DNA of 64,000 nt from NCBI RefSeq assembly GCF_013314895.1, contig NZ_JABTYE010000001.1:62001-126000 (forward strand). The letters are read 5' to 3'. A model generated the notes under the pieces. The model searched no databases. It saw nothing but the letters and a program-made list of their open reading frames with translations, and was not told where the DNA came from. Positions 1-8,129 of this stretch are shown piece after piece. How positions within the stretch are numbered: the first letter of the stretch is position 1; every line of letters begins with the position of its first letter. Source of the stretch: Cupriavidus gilardii. Its GTDB lineage: Bacteria; Pseudomonadota; Gammaproteobacteria; Burkholderiales; Burkholderiaceae. The position numbers and the translations under genes were made by a program.

Positions 1-1
1 G

Positions 2-349
2 GTGCGGCGCGGCACCGGCGGCGGCGCCACGCTGATGCGGCACGGACCGCTCGCGTTCGACCAGGTGGGCCGCATCGCCTATCTGAACGACCAGATGCTG
101 GACCTGTCGGCCCGCGAGGTCGGCCTGCTGGAGATCCTGCTGACGCGCTCCGGCCGGCTGGTGTCGAAGGAGCAGCTGGTCGACCATCTGTGCGAATGGG
201 GCGAGGAGGTCAGCAACAACGCGATCGAGGTCTACGTGCACCGGCTGCGCAAGAAGATCGAGGTCGGCGGCATCCGCATCGCCACCGTGCGCGGGCTCGG
301 CTATTGCCTGGAGAAATTCCAGCCGGCCCCGGCCGCGGCGCACTCCTGA
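2..349 (+). CDS. Response regulator, OmpR/PhoB family, C-terminal part (5' end outside window)
   Basis: Only the last 115 or so residues are present; the receiver domain lies upstream of the window, so the true start is not visible. What remains is a winged-helix DNA-binding domain of the OmpR/PhoB type: the stretch L-S-A-R-E-V-G-L-L-E-I-L-L, the recognition-helix region SNNAIEVYVHRLRKKIE and the wing ending in VRGLGYCLE. The family binds DNA after phosphorylation by a partner kinase. The kinase gene follows 89 bp downstream on the same strand, and its N-terminal type (2CSK_N, TctE-like) suggests a TctD/QmeB-like class of response regulator that senses carboxylates or similar solutes; the ligand is inference. 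Confidence 0.9.
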   Translation: MRRGTGGGATLMRHGPLAFDQVGRIAYLNDQMLDLSAREVGLLEILLTRSGRLVSKEQLVDHLCEWGEEVSNNAIEVYVHRLRKKIEVGGIRIATVRGLGYCLEKFQPAPAAAHS

Positions 350-438
350 TTGCTGCCGACGACAGCGCCGCCGCGGTTCGCCCTGCCCCCTGCCCGGCCC
401 CCCGGCCGCCCTGACACCAAGCGCCCACGCCTTCTCGC

Positions 439-2010
439 ATGTATTTGCTGCGCCTGCCCTGGAAACGCCCGTCGCCGGCGCTGACCGACGCACGCCGCCG
501 CGCCGCCGCCGCGGCCAGCGCCGAGGACGAGGTCAGCGACGAGATGCTGGCCGACGCCCTGCCCCATCTCGAGGACGACGCCGCGCACACGTCGCCGCGC
601 TCGCTGTTCGGCGAGATCCTCGACTGGATGCTGGCGCCGCTGCTGCTGCTGTGGCCGCTGAGCATCGCGGTGACCTATCTGGTCGCCAAGTCGATCGCCA
701 ACGGGCCCTACGATCGCGCGCTCGAATCGAGCGCGATCGTGCTGTCGCAGCAGGTGCGCGAGGTCAACGGCGGCGTGACGCTGCAGCTGCCGCTGTCGGC
801 GCGCGAGATCCTGCGCGCCGACGAGACCGACGCGGTCTACTACCAGGTGGTCGGCACGCGCGGCGAGCTGGTGGCGGGCGACCGCGACCTGCCGCTGCCA
901 GTCGAGGAGGACCGCGGCCACGCCGGGCTGGTGTCGCTGCGCGACGACCAGGTGGCCGGCAACGATGTACGCGTGGCGTACACCTATGTCGAGATGCCGG
1001 CTGTGCCGGGCGGCCACCCAGTGCTGGTGCAGGTCGCCGAGACGCTGGACAAGCGCGCGCGCCTGGCCAACGAGATCATCAAGGGCGTGATCCTGCCGCA
1101 GTTCGTGATCCTGCCGCTGGCGGTGCTGCTGGTGTGGTTCGGGCTATCGCGCGGGCTGGCCCCGCTGACCGCGATCCAGCAGCGCATTCGCGCGCGCAAT
1201 CCCGGCGACACCAGCCCGATCGACGAACAGGCCGCGCCGCAGGAGATCACGCCGCTGGTCGCCTCGTTCAACGAACTGCTCGAGCGGCTCGATCAATCGG
1301 TGCAGACGCAGAAGCGCTTCATCGCCGATGCCGCGCATCAGATGAAGACGCCGCTGGCCGGGCTGCGCATGCAGGCCGAGCTCGCCCAGCGTGAGCAATC
1401 GCCCGAAGAACTGCGCAGGTCGCTGGCGCAGATCGCCGGCAGCTCGCAACGCACCGCGCATCTGGTCACGCAGCTGCTGTCGCTGGCACGCATGGAGAAC
1501 TTTGCCGGCAGCGGCAATATGGCGCCGCTCGATCTGACCGCGCTCGCGCGCGAGGTGGTCAAGGACTGGCTGCCGCAGGCCTGGGCCAAGCGCATCGATC
1601 TGGGCCTCGATGCGTCGGACCACCCGGTGATGGTGCAGGGCAATCGCCTGATGCTGACCGAGATGCTGAACAATCTGCTCGACAACGCGATCCGCTATAC
1701 GCCCGCCGGCGGCCACGCCACCGTGCGGGTCAGCGCCGATCCGTTCGAGCCGTTCGCCTATCTGGACGTCGAGGACACCGGCCCGGGAATTCCGCCGGCC
1801 GAGCGGCCGCGCGTGATGGAGCGCTTCTACCGCGTGCTGGGCACCAGTACCGAGGGCAGCGGCCTGGGCCTGGCGATCGTGCGCGAGATCGTGCAGCAGC
1901 ATGGCGGCGACGTCGCCATCGAGGATCACGTCTACCAGCAGCAGCCGCGGCTGGCCGGCGCGCGGCTGCGCGTCACGTTGCGTCGTCCGTCGTCCGCGGA
2001 GGCGGCATGA
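439..2010 (+). CDS. Sensor histidine kinase, TctE-like
   Basis: Membrane two-component kinase of 523 residues, partner of the upstream response regulator. Order: cytoplasmic N-terminus, membrane segment about 63-85, periplasmic sensor of the 2CSK_N type about 86-212, second membrane segment about 215-238, HAMP-like linker, dimerisation box with the phospho-accepting His300 (A-A-H-Q-M-K-T-P-L), then the ATPase domain with N box N-L-L-D-N-A-I (412-418), G1 D-T-G-P-G-I (446-451) and G2 G-S-G-L-G-L-A (473-479). All catalytic motifs are intact. The N-terminal 60 residues are longer than usual, so a later start is possible, although this ATG opens the frame. The last bases overlap the next gene as ATGA, so the two are probably co-transcribed. 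Confidence 0.93.
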   Translation: MYLLRLPWKRPSPALTDARRRAAAAASAEDEVSDEMLADALPHLEDDAAHTSPRSLFGEILDWMLAPLLLLWPLSIAVTYLVAKSIANGPYDRALESSAIVLSQQVREVNGGVTLQLPLSAREILRADETDAVYYQVVGTRGELVAGDRDLPLPVEEDRGHAGLVSLRDDQVAGNDVRVAYTYVEMPAVPGGHPVLVQVAETLDKRARLANEIIKGVILPQFVILPLAVLLVWFGLSRGLAPLTAIQQRIRARNPGDTSPIDEQAAPQEITPLVASFNELLERLDQSVQTQKRFIADAAHQMKTPLAGLRMQAELAQREQSPEELRRSLAQIAGSSQRTAHLVTQLLSLARMENFAGSGNMAPLDLTALAREVVKDWLPQAWAKRIDLGLDASDHPVMVQGNRLMLTEMLNNLLDNAIRYTPAGGHATVRVSADPFEPFAYLDVEDTGPGIPPAERPRVMERFYRVLGTSTEGSGLGLAIVREIVQQHGGDVAIEDHVYQQQPRLAGARLRVTLRRPSSAEAA

Positions 2011-2351
2011 GCGCCCCCGATCCCGTTCGGCTCGCCCGCCTGCAGCGCGCCGCGGCCGCCTGGCGCACCAATCTGCGCTGGACCGCGGTGCTGCTCGCGC
2101 TGTGGTTTGCCGGCACCTTCGGCGTCAGCTGGTTTGCGCGCGAGCTGCGCTTCGACTTCTTCGGCTGGCCCTTCTCGTTCTGGGCCGGCGCGCAGGGGCT
2201 GCTGATCCTGTACGTGCTGATGGCCGCGGCCTATGCCTGGCGCATGAACCGGGCCGATCGCGAGGTTGGCGAGCCGGCGGACGAGGCGGGGGACGAGCCG
2301 AGGAACGATGGCGGACATGCCGACGACGGCGATGCAGCGCGGCACCGCTGA
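2007..2351 (+). CDS. DUF4212 small subunit of a sodium/solute symporter (orphan)
   Basis: A 114-residue protein with two membrane segments (about 26-45 and 53-76), the pattern AAWRTNLRW at its start, F-S-F-W-A-G-A-Q-G-L-L and A-Y-A-W-R-M-N-R-A-D-R. This is the signature of DUF4212, the small subunit normally encoded immediately before a large sodium:solute symporter of the VC_2705/ActP type. The large subunit is absent here: after the stop comes a 405-bp non-coding stretch and then a transporter of an unrelated superfamily. The start overlaps the kinase stop. The charged tail after residue 80 (EVGEPADEAGDEPRND) is low-complexity. The family assignment is firm; function without the partner is doubtful. 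Confidence 0.85.
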   Translation: MSAPDPVRLARLQRAAAAWRTNLRWTAVLLALWFAGTFGVSWFARELRFDFFGWPFSFWAGAQGLLILYVLMAAAYAWRMNRADREVGEPADEAGDEPRNDGGHADDGDAARHR

Positions 2352-2376
2352 ACGCCGCGGCCGCGCTGGCCAGCCC

Positions 2377-2500
2377 GCTCACCAACCTGCTCACCAACCT
2401 GCTCACCAACCTGCTCGGCGCCCTGCTCGGCCCTGCGCACCGCCCGCAGCACCGCCTGCAGCATCGCCTGCAATCCGGCCTGCAACACCGCCTGCAGCCC
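2377..2500 (+). repeat. 12-bp-period tandem array between the DUF4212 and MFS genes
   Basis: Three perfect copies of GCTCACCAACCT (2377-2412) run without a break into degenerate 12-bp units, then into five related units of the form CGCCTGCAGCAC (2441-2500). The 12-bp phase is kept over about 124 bp. The array dominates the 405-bp gap 2352-2756. Because 12 is a multiple of three, several frames stay open through it, including a minus-strand frame reading a four-residue repeat (L-Q-A-V, Q-V-G-E), but none has a credible start, so I treat it as non-coding. The rest of the gap shows no gene; the last 20 bp hold the strong ribosome-binding site AGGAGGAGA of the next gene. Confidence 0.85.
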
Positions 2501-2756
2501 TGCTCGCCGTGTCATCCCGCTCCGCGGCATCGTGCATCGCAGCATTGCCAGCGCCAACGAAAAGCGGGCTCCAGCGCCGCGCGACGCTAGCGTATACCCC
2601 GAGCAATATCGACCCCTGGGCACCCTGTCCTGTCAGAACGCCGTAAGTTTCGCCTCCCAGAATCCACACACATTCGACGGCCCGCGCCGGAACGCGGCGT
2701 GGCCGCCTGCCTTGCGCGGCCGTGCGAAGGACCCCTGAACAGTAGGAGGAGACAAA

Positions 2757-4457
2757 ATGGCTAATGCCCCAAATGTCGCGGTGCCGGGAGGCAGCGCGCA
2801 GAACACCCCGATGACGGCCGAGGAGAGGAAAGTCATCATCGCCTCGTCGCTCGGCACGGTATTCGAGTGGTACGACTTTTATCTGTACGGTTCGCTGGCG
2901 GCGATCATCGCCAAGCAGTTCTTCGCCGGCCTGGATCCGACCTCGGCCTTCATCTTCGCTCTGCTCGCCTTCGCCGCCGGCTTCATCGTGCGGCCGTTCG
3001 GGGCGTTGGTGTTCGGTCGCCTCGGCGACATGATCGGACGTAAATACACGTTCCTCGTGACGATCCTGATCATGGGCGTCTCGACCTTCATCGTCGGCCT
3101 GCTGCCCAGTTATGCCACCATCGGCTGGGCCGCGCCGATCATCCTGATCGCGTTGCGGATGCTGCAAGGTCTTGCGCTCGGCGGCGAGTACGGCGGCGCG
3201 GCCACCTATGTGGCCGAGCACGCGCCACACGGCAAGCGCGGTTCGTACACCTCGTGGATCCAGACCACCGCCACGATGGGCCTGTTCATGTCGCTGATCG
3301 TGATCCTGATCTGCCGTCAGCTGACCGGCCCGGACTTCGAGGTCTGGGGCTGGCGCATCCCGTTCCTGCTGTCGATCGTGCTGCTCGGCGTCTCGGTCTA
3401 CATCCGGCTGTCGATGGCCGAATCGCCGGCGTTCCAGCGCATGAAGTCGGAGGGCAAGACCTCGAAGGCACCGCTGACCGAATCGTTCGGCCAGTGGCGC
3501 AACCTGAAGATCGTGATCCTGGCGCTGGTCGGCCTGACCGCCGGCCAGGCGGTGGTCTGGTACACCGGCCAGTTCTATGCGCTGTTCTTCCTGACGCAGG
3601 TGCTGAAGGTCGACGCCAAGACCGCCAACCTGCTGATCGCCGGCGCGCTGGTGATCGGCACGCCGTTCTTCGTGTTCTTCGGCGTGCTGTCCGACAAGAT
3701 CGGCCGCAAGTGGATCATCATGGCCGGCTGCGCGCTGGCGATGCTGACCTACTTCCCGCTGTTCAAGGCGCTGACCCACTACGCCAACCCGGCGCTCGAG
3801 CGCGCCCAGCAGTCGGCGCAGATCGTCGTCACCGCCGATCCCAACCAGTGCTCGTTCCAGGGCAGCCCGATCGCGCGCGAGATCGACTTCCGCAGTTCCT
3901 GCGACATCGCCAAGCGCACGCTGGCGCAGTCGTCGGCCAGCTACGAAGTCGTCGAGGCGCCGGCCGGGACCACCGCCACCGTCAAGATCGGCGACCGCGA
4001 GATCCAGTCCTTCAACGCCGCGCTGGTGCCGCAGGGCCATAGCTTCGAACCGGAAAGCAAGGCCAGGATCGACGCCTTCAAGAAGGAAGTCGCCGCGGCG
4101 ATGTCCGCGGCCGGCTATCCGACCAAGGCCGATCCCGCCGAGATGAACACGGTGATGGTGCTGGTGATCCTGGTGATCCTGGTGATCTACGTGACCATGG
4201 TCTACGGTCCGATCGCCGCGATGCTGGTCGAGCTGTTCCCGACCCGCATCCGCTACACCTCGATGTCCCTGCCGTACCACATCGGCAACGGCTGGTTCGG
4301 CGGCATGCTGCCCACCATCTCGTTCGCGCTGGTCGCGCAGAACGGCAACATCTATTACGGCCTGTGGTACCCGATCGTGATTGCCGGCATCACGCTGGTG
4401 ATCGGCTCGCTGTTCATCCGCGAGACCAAGGACGTGGATATCTACGCGAACGACTGA
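2757..4457 (+). CDS. MFS transporter, metabolite:H+ symporter family (ProP/ShiA/KgtP-like)
   Basis: Inner-membrane proton symporter of 566 residues, start fixed by AGGAGG about 8 bases upstream. Family signatures: FEWYDFYLYG (37-46), the loop-2 motif G-R-L-G-D-M-I-G-R-K (about 91-100), LGGEYGGAATYVAEH and LSDKIGRKW in the second half. Members of this family import organic acids, shikimate, betaine or proline with protons; the substrate here is unknown. It is over 100 residues longer than the usual 430-450 because of a soluble insertion at about 342-463, between two membrane segments of the C-terminal half; the insertion contains Cys365 and Cys382. A strong intrinsic terminator follows, so the gene is the end of its transcript. 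Confidence 0.9.
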   Translation: MANAPNVAVPGGSAQNTPMTAEERKVIIASSLGTVFEWYDFYLYGSLAAIIAKQFFAGLDPTSAFIFALLAFAAGFIVRPFGALVFGRLGDMIGRKYTFLVTILIMGVSTFIVGLLPSYATIGWAAPIILIALRMLQGLALGGEYGGAATYVAEHAPHGKRGSYTSWIQTTATMGLFMSLIVILICRQLTGPDFEVWGWRIPFLLSIVLLGVSVYIRLSMAESPAFQRMKSEGKTSKAPLTESFGQWRNLKIVILALVGLTAGQAVVWYTGQFYALFFLTQVLKVDAKTANLLIAGALVIGTPFFVFFGVLSDKIGRKWIIMAGCALAMLTYFPLFKALTHYANPALERAQQSAQIVVTADPNQCSFQGSPIAREIDFRSSCDIAKRTLAQSSASYEVVEAPAGTTATVKIGDREIQSFNAALVPQGHSFEPESKARIDAFKKEVAAAMSAAGYPTKADPAEMNTVMVLVILVILVIYVTMVYGPIAAMLVELFPTRIRYTSMSLPYHIGNGWFGGMLPTISFALVAQNGNIYYGLWYPIVIAGITLVIGSLFIRETKDVDIYAND

Positions 4458-4497
4458 TATCCGACCCGCGCCACGCCGGCTTCGGTGCCGGCGGCGC

Positions 4498-4539
4498 AAC
4501 CGGCGGACCGCGAGGGCCGCGAGGGCCGCCGGTTTTTTT
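4498..4539 (+). terminator. Intrinsic terminator after the MFS gene
   Basis: Nine-base-pair stem AACCGGCGG (4498-4506) with CCGCCGGTT (4526-4534), followed at once by a run of seven T (4533-4539). Ends the MFS transcript 40 bp after its stop codon. Confidence 0.88.
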
Positions 4540-4602
4540 CGCTTCGCTGCCGGGACCGAGCAGCGGCCGGGCGAGCCGGATGCAAGGGGCCGCACAAAAG
4601 TG

Positions 4603-4630
4603 TTGACAGCGATCGAACGGCCCGTATAAT
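4603..4630 (+). promoter_or_regulatory. Consensus sigma-70 promoter of tRNA-Met
   Basis: Perfect -35 TTGACA (4603-4608) and perfect -10 TATAAT (4625-4630) with a 16-bp spacer. The expected start point is about 4637, seven bases before the mature tRNA. It is the best promoter match seen in the window, as expected for a stable RNA. Confidence 0.93.
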
Positions 4631-4643
4631 GGCGGTCTTCGTC

Positions 4644-4720
<77 letters not shown>

Positions 4721-4728
4721 GTATTTCG

Positions 4729-4757
4729 AAGGGGTCAGCGCAAGCTGACCCCTTTTT
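4729..4757 (+). terminator. Intrinsic terminator after tRNA-Met
   Basis: Stem AAGGGGTCAGC pairs with GCTGACCCCTT around a GCAA tetraloop (4740-4743), running into a five-T tract. Reading from the other strand it could also help end the WYL regulator transcript, which converges on it. Confidence 0.92.
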
Positions 4758-4809
4758 GTTTTGGCGCCCCGGCTTGCCGCCGGGCGAGCGCCTCCCCTCG
4801 GTTCCGGCC

Positions 4810-5844
4810 TCAGTTGCGACAATAAGTCCGCGCCATCGTCTTGACCTCATGCGCGAGCAGGCGCCGCAGCGTGACCGGCTCCAGCACCTCGACCTGCGGG
4901 CCGAACGAGCGCAGCCAGCGCACCAGCCAATCGGCCATTTCCACCGTGCAGCGAACCACCAGCGAACCGTCCGGGCGGATCTCCTCGGTCTGATCGGCCG
5001 ACATCGGCGCGTCGCGCACGATGTCGCCGCAGCCCTTGGCAAAGCGGACCGCCAGCTTGATATTCCCGTCCGAGTGCAGCCCGAATTCGGCCGCCTCTTC
5101 CACGTAGTCGCCCAGGCAGAAGTGGTCGGGATAGATGAAGCGTTCCTTCAGCGCGTGTGCCGCGTGGACCCGGTCCAGGCGCAGGCATTGCGGCACCAGC
5201 TCCTCGCCTTCCAACGCGACCAGGTAGACCAGCCCGGCCTTCTCGACCACGCCGAGCGGCATCAGCACGCGCTTGCGCTCGGGCTCGAAGCGCGGCCGAT
5301 AAACGACCTCCACGCAGCGCTCCTCGAATACCGCAGTCAGTATCGGCAACAGGACGGTCTCGCGCAGCCGCGGCGGCACCAGCGGCGAACTGCGCTCGAC
5401 CACCGACAGCTTGCGATGCCAGGCGATTCGCCCGGCGCCGCTCTCGCGGCCGCGCCGCCGCAATTGCGACTCGGCGGCGTCGAACAATGGCCGCAGCAGT
5501 GTCGCCATCACCGAAGTGATCTGGCGACCGGCGAAGCGCTTGAGCACCAGCAGCGCCAGTGCCTCCTCGTCGCTGAGCCAGGTGTCGGGGTTGTCCAGTA
5601 CGCGGCCGGTGCATTCGGCGCGGCGCCACATCAGGCCGCGCCCTTCCGCGCGGCATTCCGCGGAGCCGTCGGCGACCAGCAGCACCAGGCGCTGCTGCAG
5701 CACATCGGCGGGCGGCACGGCCACGCCGAGGGCGGCAAGGCCGCGCGCGACCTCGTCGGCGCTCATCCACCGCCGGGGGCCACCGTCGTCAAGCAGGACG
5801 GAAAGAATGGAAACGTCGAGTTGCGAATCGAACTGGAGGGCCAT
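4810..5844 (-). CDS. WYL-domain transcriptional regulator
   Basis: Cytoplasmic regulator of 344 residues. The N-terminal 70 residues look like a winged-helix domain (S-A-D-E-V-A-R-G-L-A-A-L-G), and the middle to C-terminal part is a WYL domain: E-R-C-V-E-V-V-Y-R-P-R-F, then G-L-V-Y-L-V-A-L-E-G-E-E-L-V-P-Q-C-L-R-L-D-R, followed by the WCX-like C-terminal extension ending in LLAHEVKTMARTY. The eponymous W of W-Y-L is V here (V-Y-L), a common substitution. WYL proteins bind ligands such as nucleic-acid fragments and control stress, DNA repair or defence genes. It is a single gene converging on tRNA-Met, with no partner that reveals its target. Confidence 0.85.
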   Translation of the reverse strand: MALQFDSQLDVSILSVLLDDGGPRRWMSADEVARGLAALGVAVPPADVLQQRLVLLVADGSAECRAEGRGLMWRRAECTGRVLDNPDTWLSDEEALALLVLKRFAGRQITSVMATLLRPLFDAAESQLRRRGRESGAGRIAWHRKLSVVERSSPLVPPRLRETVLLPILTAVFEERCVEVVYRPRFEPERKRVLMPLGVVEKAGLVYLVALEGEELVPQCLRLDRVHAAHALKERFIYPDHFCLGDYVEEAAEFGLHSDGNIKLAVRFAKGCGDIVRDAPMSADQTEEIRPDGSLVVRCTVEMADWLVRWLRSFGPQVEVLEPVTLRRLLAHEVKTMARTYCRN

Positions 5845-6099
5845 AAAGCGCGATCAGAAGTTGGTCATGCGTGGGGAGAGCGAAGCCTATCAAGCGGAGC
5901 GTCCGGAAATGAAGGAAATGGACAGGGAACGACGGTTCCCGGCAAGCACTTCGGCCCTCCGATTCGAAAGTGCGAGCAACAGCCTATGCGATGCCCGCCG
6001 GCACGCGGAGTAGGCAGCGCCCACGCCGGGACCGCACAAGCGTCCGCATAGTTAAAAACTTTGAATAACTGATACGAGGCAGCGTCGCGTCGCCTCCGT

Positions 6100-6124
6100 G
6101 ATGTGAGCCTATTCTTCTCACATC
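6100..6124. promoter_or_regulatory. 8-bp inverted repeat upstream of the small exported peptide
   Basis: GATGTGAG (6100-6107) and CTCACATC (6117-6124) form a perfect inverted repeat around 9 bp, 57 bp before the start of the 59-residue exported peptide. It may be an operator or a leader hairpin. The surrounding gap (5845-6181, 337 bp) holds nothing else I can name; its AT-richer part (6050-6075) probably contains the promoter, but no clear -35/-10 pair was found. Confidence 0.45.
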
Positions 6125-6181
6125 GGCTGACGACATCCCCGTGCAAAACGATTCTCAAAAATTCAACAACTGGAGAAAATC

Positions 6182-6361
6182 ATGAAGATCACGACCGCCC
6201 GCCTCGTTCTAAGCGCCGCCATCGCCGGTACCGCGCTGCTGTCGCTGAACAGCGTGTTCGCCGCGCCGGTACGCGGATCGCATGCCGGCGACGACTATGG
6301 CTACAGCTTCCGCGCGGTGGACCGCTTCGGATCGGCGCCCGTGTCGGCAGTGGCTGGTTGA
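6182..6361 (+). CDS. Small exported protein, 59 residues, unknown function
   Basis: Starts at ATG behind the ribosome-binding site TGGAG (6171-6175). It begins MKITTARLVLSAAIAGTALL and continues to a probable cleavage after S-V-F-A, about residue 27. The mature part is only about 32 residues, with a short D-D-Y-G-Y-S-F-R-A-V-D-R segment. It has a basic N-terminus and a hydrophobic core of the right length, and a proper ribosome-binding site, so it is probably real. This resembles the short DUF4148-like secreted peptides common in Burkholderiales, but that link is inference. It lies alone between a regulator on the opposite strand and uspA. Confidence 0.7.
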   Translation: MKITTARLVLSAAIAGTALLSLNSVFAAPVRGSHAGDDYGYSFRAVDRFGSAPVSAVAG

Positions 6362-6402
6362 CCACCTATACCGGACGACTGATGGCCCAGTAAGTGCCGC
6401 AT

Positions 6403-6435
6403 CAGGCATGAATGCCTGCCGCGCGCCGCGTTTTT
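6403..6435 (+). terminator. Possible terminator hairpin after the small exported gene
   Basis: CAGGCAT and ATGCCTG form a perfect 7-bp stem with a two-base centre (6403-6418). A GC-rich dozen bases and a run of five T (6431-6435) follow. The distance between stem and T-run is larger than usual, so efficiency is uncertain. Confidence 0.4.
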
Positions 6436-6555
6436 GACGTGAATCATGGCGAGATCGCCGCCTAGCTGCCATCATGAATTCAGTCAGGCACGGCGCCGCC
6501 GACCCGCCTGGCCGTCCACAACGCCTGCAAGGCCCGTGATAGGAGAACCCTCGCC

Positions 6556-6993
6556 ATGACCCAACTCGTGCTCGCCACCGACGGCTCCGCCTTCAGCGAC
6601 GCCGCCGCCCGCTTTATCGTCGATGGGAAGTTGCTGCAGGGCGACCTCACCGTGCACGTGGTGCACGTCGCGCCCGAGGTTACCGGCCAGGTGCGCGCCT
6701 TCGTCAGCAAGGACGCGATCGATGACTGGCACCGGGAAGAAAGTGAGAAGGCGATGCGCCCGGTTTGCGACATTCTGGCCGCGGCGCAAGTGCGCGTGGA
6801 AAAGCATGCGCTGAGCGGCTTTCCGCCCGACCGTATCGTCGGGCTGGCCAAATCGATCCATGCCGATGCGATCGTGATCGGCACCCATGGCCGCGGATCG
6901 TTCTTCGATGCGGTGCTCGGCTCGGTTGCAGGGCGCGTGGTGGCCCATGCGTCGTGCCCGGTGATTCTGGTGAAGGCGCCCGACAAGGCCTGA
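6556..6993 (+). CDS. Universal stress protein, UspA family
   Basis: Cytoplasmic protein of 145 residues, the normal single-domain length. The N-terminal strand Q-L-V-L-A-T-D-G-S (3-11) and the ATP-binding motif G-x2-G-x9-G-S are both present: G109-T-H-G112, then R-G-S-F-F-D-A-V-L, then G122-S123. It is therefore predicted to be of the ATP-binding UspFG-like type. Homologues are made under starvation and redox stress. It has a ribosome-binding site (GGAGAA) and lies alone, with no operon partner. Confidence 0.93.
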   Translation: MTQLVLATDGSAFSDAAARFIVDGKLLQGDLTVHVVHVAPEVTGQVRAFVSKDAIDDWHREESEKAMRPVCDILAAAQVRVEKHALSGFPPDRIVGLAKSIHADAIVIGTHGRGSFFDAVLGSVAGRVVAHASCPVILVKAPDKA

Positions 6994-7066
6994 TACCCGG
7001 CCGGTCAAAGCGCATGGCGGGACCGGAGCGCTGCGATCGCGCCCCGTCGACCCCGGCATCAGCCGT

Positions 7067-8098
7067 TCAGGTCGACCACAGCGGCGGTTCGTCCATCAGC
7101 GCGATCTGTTCGCGCAATTCGAGGATGCGGTCCTGCCAGTAGCGCGCCGTGCCGAACCACGGAAACGCCGCCGGGAATGCCGGATCGTTCCAGCGGCTCG
7201 CCAGCCAGGCGCTGTAGTGCAGCAGGCGCAGCGTACGCAGCGCCTCGACCAGATGCAGCTCGCGCGGCGAGAACTCGGCGAAATCCTCGTAGCCGGCCAC
7301 GATATCGGCCAGCTGGCCCTGCATCGAGGCGCGGTCGCCCTCCAGCAGCATCCAGAGGTCCTGCACCGCGGGGCCGGTCCGGCTGTCGTCGAAATCGACG
7401 AAATGCGGCCCGGAGTCGCGGCCGCGGGCCTGATCCGGTTCGATCCACAGCAGATTGCCGCGATGGCAGTCGCCATGCAGCCGCAGCGTCGTCACGTCGC
7501 CGGCGCGCTCGTAGCAGCGGCGCACGCCGTCGATCGCCATGTCGGCCACGGCCTGCCAGGCCGGCCGCAGATCGGCCGGGATGCAGCCCTGCGCCAGCAG
7601 CCAATCGCGCGGCGCCACGCCGAAGGTCTCGACATCGAGCGCGGGCCGATGCACATAGGGTTGGGTCGCACCGACGGCATGGATGCGGCCGATGAAACGG
7701 CCCAGCCAGGTCAGCGTGTCCGTGCGGTTGAGCTCCGGCTCGCGGCCGCCGCAGCGCGGGAACACGGCAAACCGAAAGCCCCCATGCGACAGCAGCGTGC
7801 CGCCGCCGCACGCAAGCGGCGGCACGGCCGGAATCTCGGCCTCGGCAAGCTGTTGCACGAAGGCATGTTCTTCCAGGATGGCTGCGTCGCTCCAGCGCCC
7901 GGGGCGGTAAAACTTCATCACCATCGGCGCGCCGTCCTCGACCCCCACCTGCCAGACCCGATTCTCGTAGCTGTTCAGCGCCAGCAGCCGGCCGTCCGGC
8001 ATGAAGCCGGCCGCCTCGAGCGCATCGAGGATCAGATCGGGAGTCAGCCCCGCGAACGGAATGTCCGGCGAGGCGACGGGATCGGGCGACATCACCAT
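7067..8098 (-). CDS. srkA: Stress response kinase A (YihE/RdoA family)
   Basis: Cytoplasmic Ser/Thr protein kinase with a choline-kinase/APH fold, 343 residues (E. coli SrkA 328). Visible landmarks: N-S-Y-E-N-R-V-W-Q-V (42-51) in the glycine-rich region, the ATP-site lysine M-K62-F-Y-R-P-G-R-W, the catalytic loop H208-G-D210-C-H-R-G-N215 and the metal-binding D-F-D-D (235-238). SrkA counters programmed death under envelope stress in E. coli. The annotated start reads M-V-M; the third residue is an alternative start. It ends 32 bp upstream of rhlE's region on the same strand, so it may be read through from rhlE. Confidence 0.92.
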   Translation of the reverse strand: MVMSPDPVASPDIPFAGLTPDLILDALEAAGFMPDGRLLALNSYENRVWQVGVEDGAPMVMKFYRPGRWSDAAILEEHAFVQQLAEAEIPAVPPLACGGGTLLSHGGFRFAVFPRCGGREPELNRTDTLTWLGRFIGRIHAVGATQPYVHRPALDVETFGVAPRDWLLAQGCIPADLRPAWQAVADMAIDGVRRCYERAGDVTTLRLHGDCHRGNLLWIEPDQARGRDSGPHFVDFDDSRTGPAVQDLWMLLEGDRASMQGQLADIVAGYEDFAEFSPRELHLVEALRTLRLLHYSAWLASRWNDPAFPAAFPWFGTARYWQDRILELREQIALMDEPPLWST

Positions 8099-8129
8099 GG
8101 CTAAGCGCTAGCTTAGGACACCGCGCGCG

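Noticed and set aside
2231-2623. Minus-strand frame with a four-residue repeat (L-Q-A-V, Q-V-G-E) through the 12-bp array
   Set aside because: The repeat is a by-product of the 12-bp DNA period; flanks are not protein-like and there is no ribosome-binding site.
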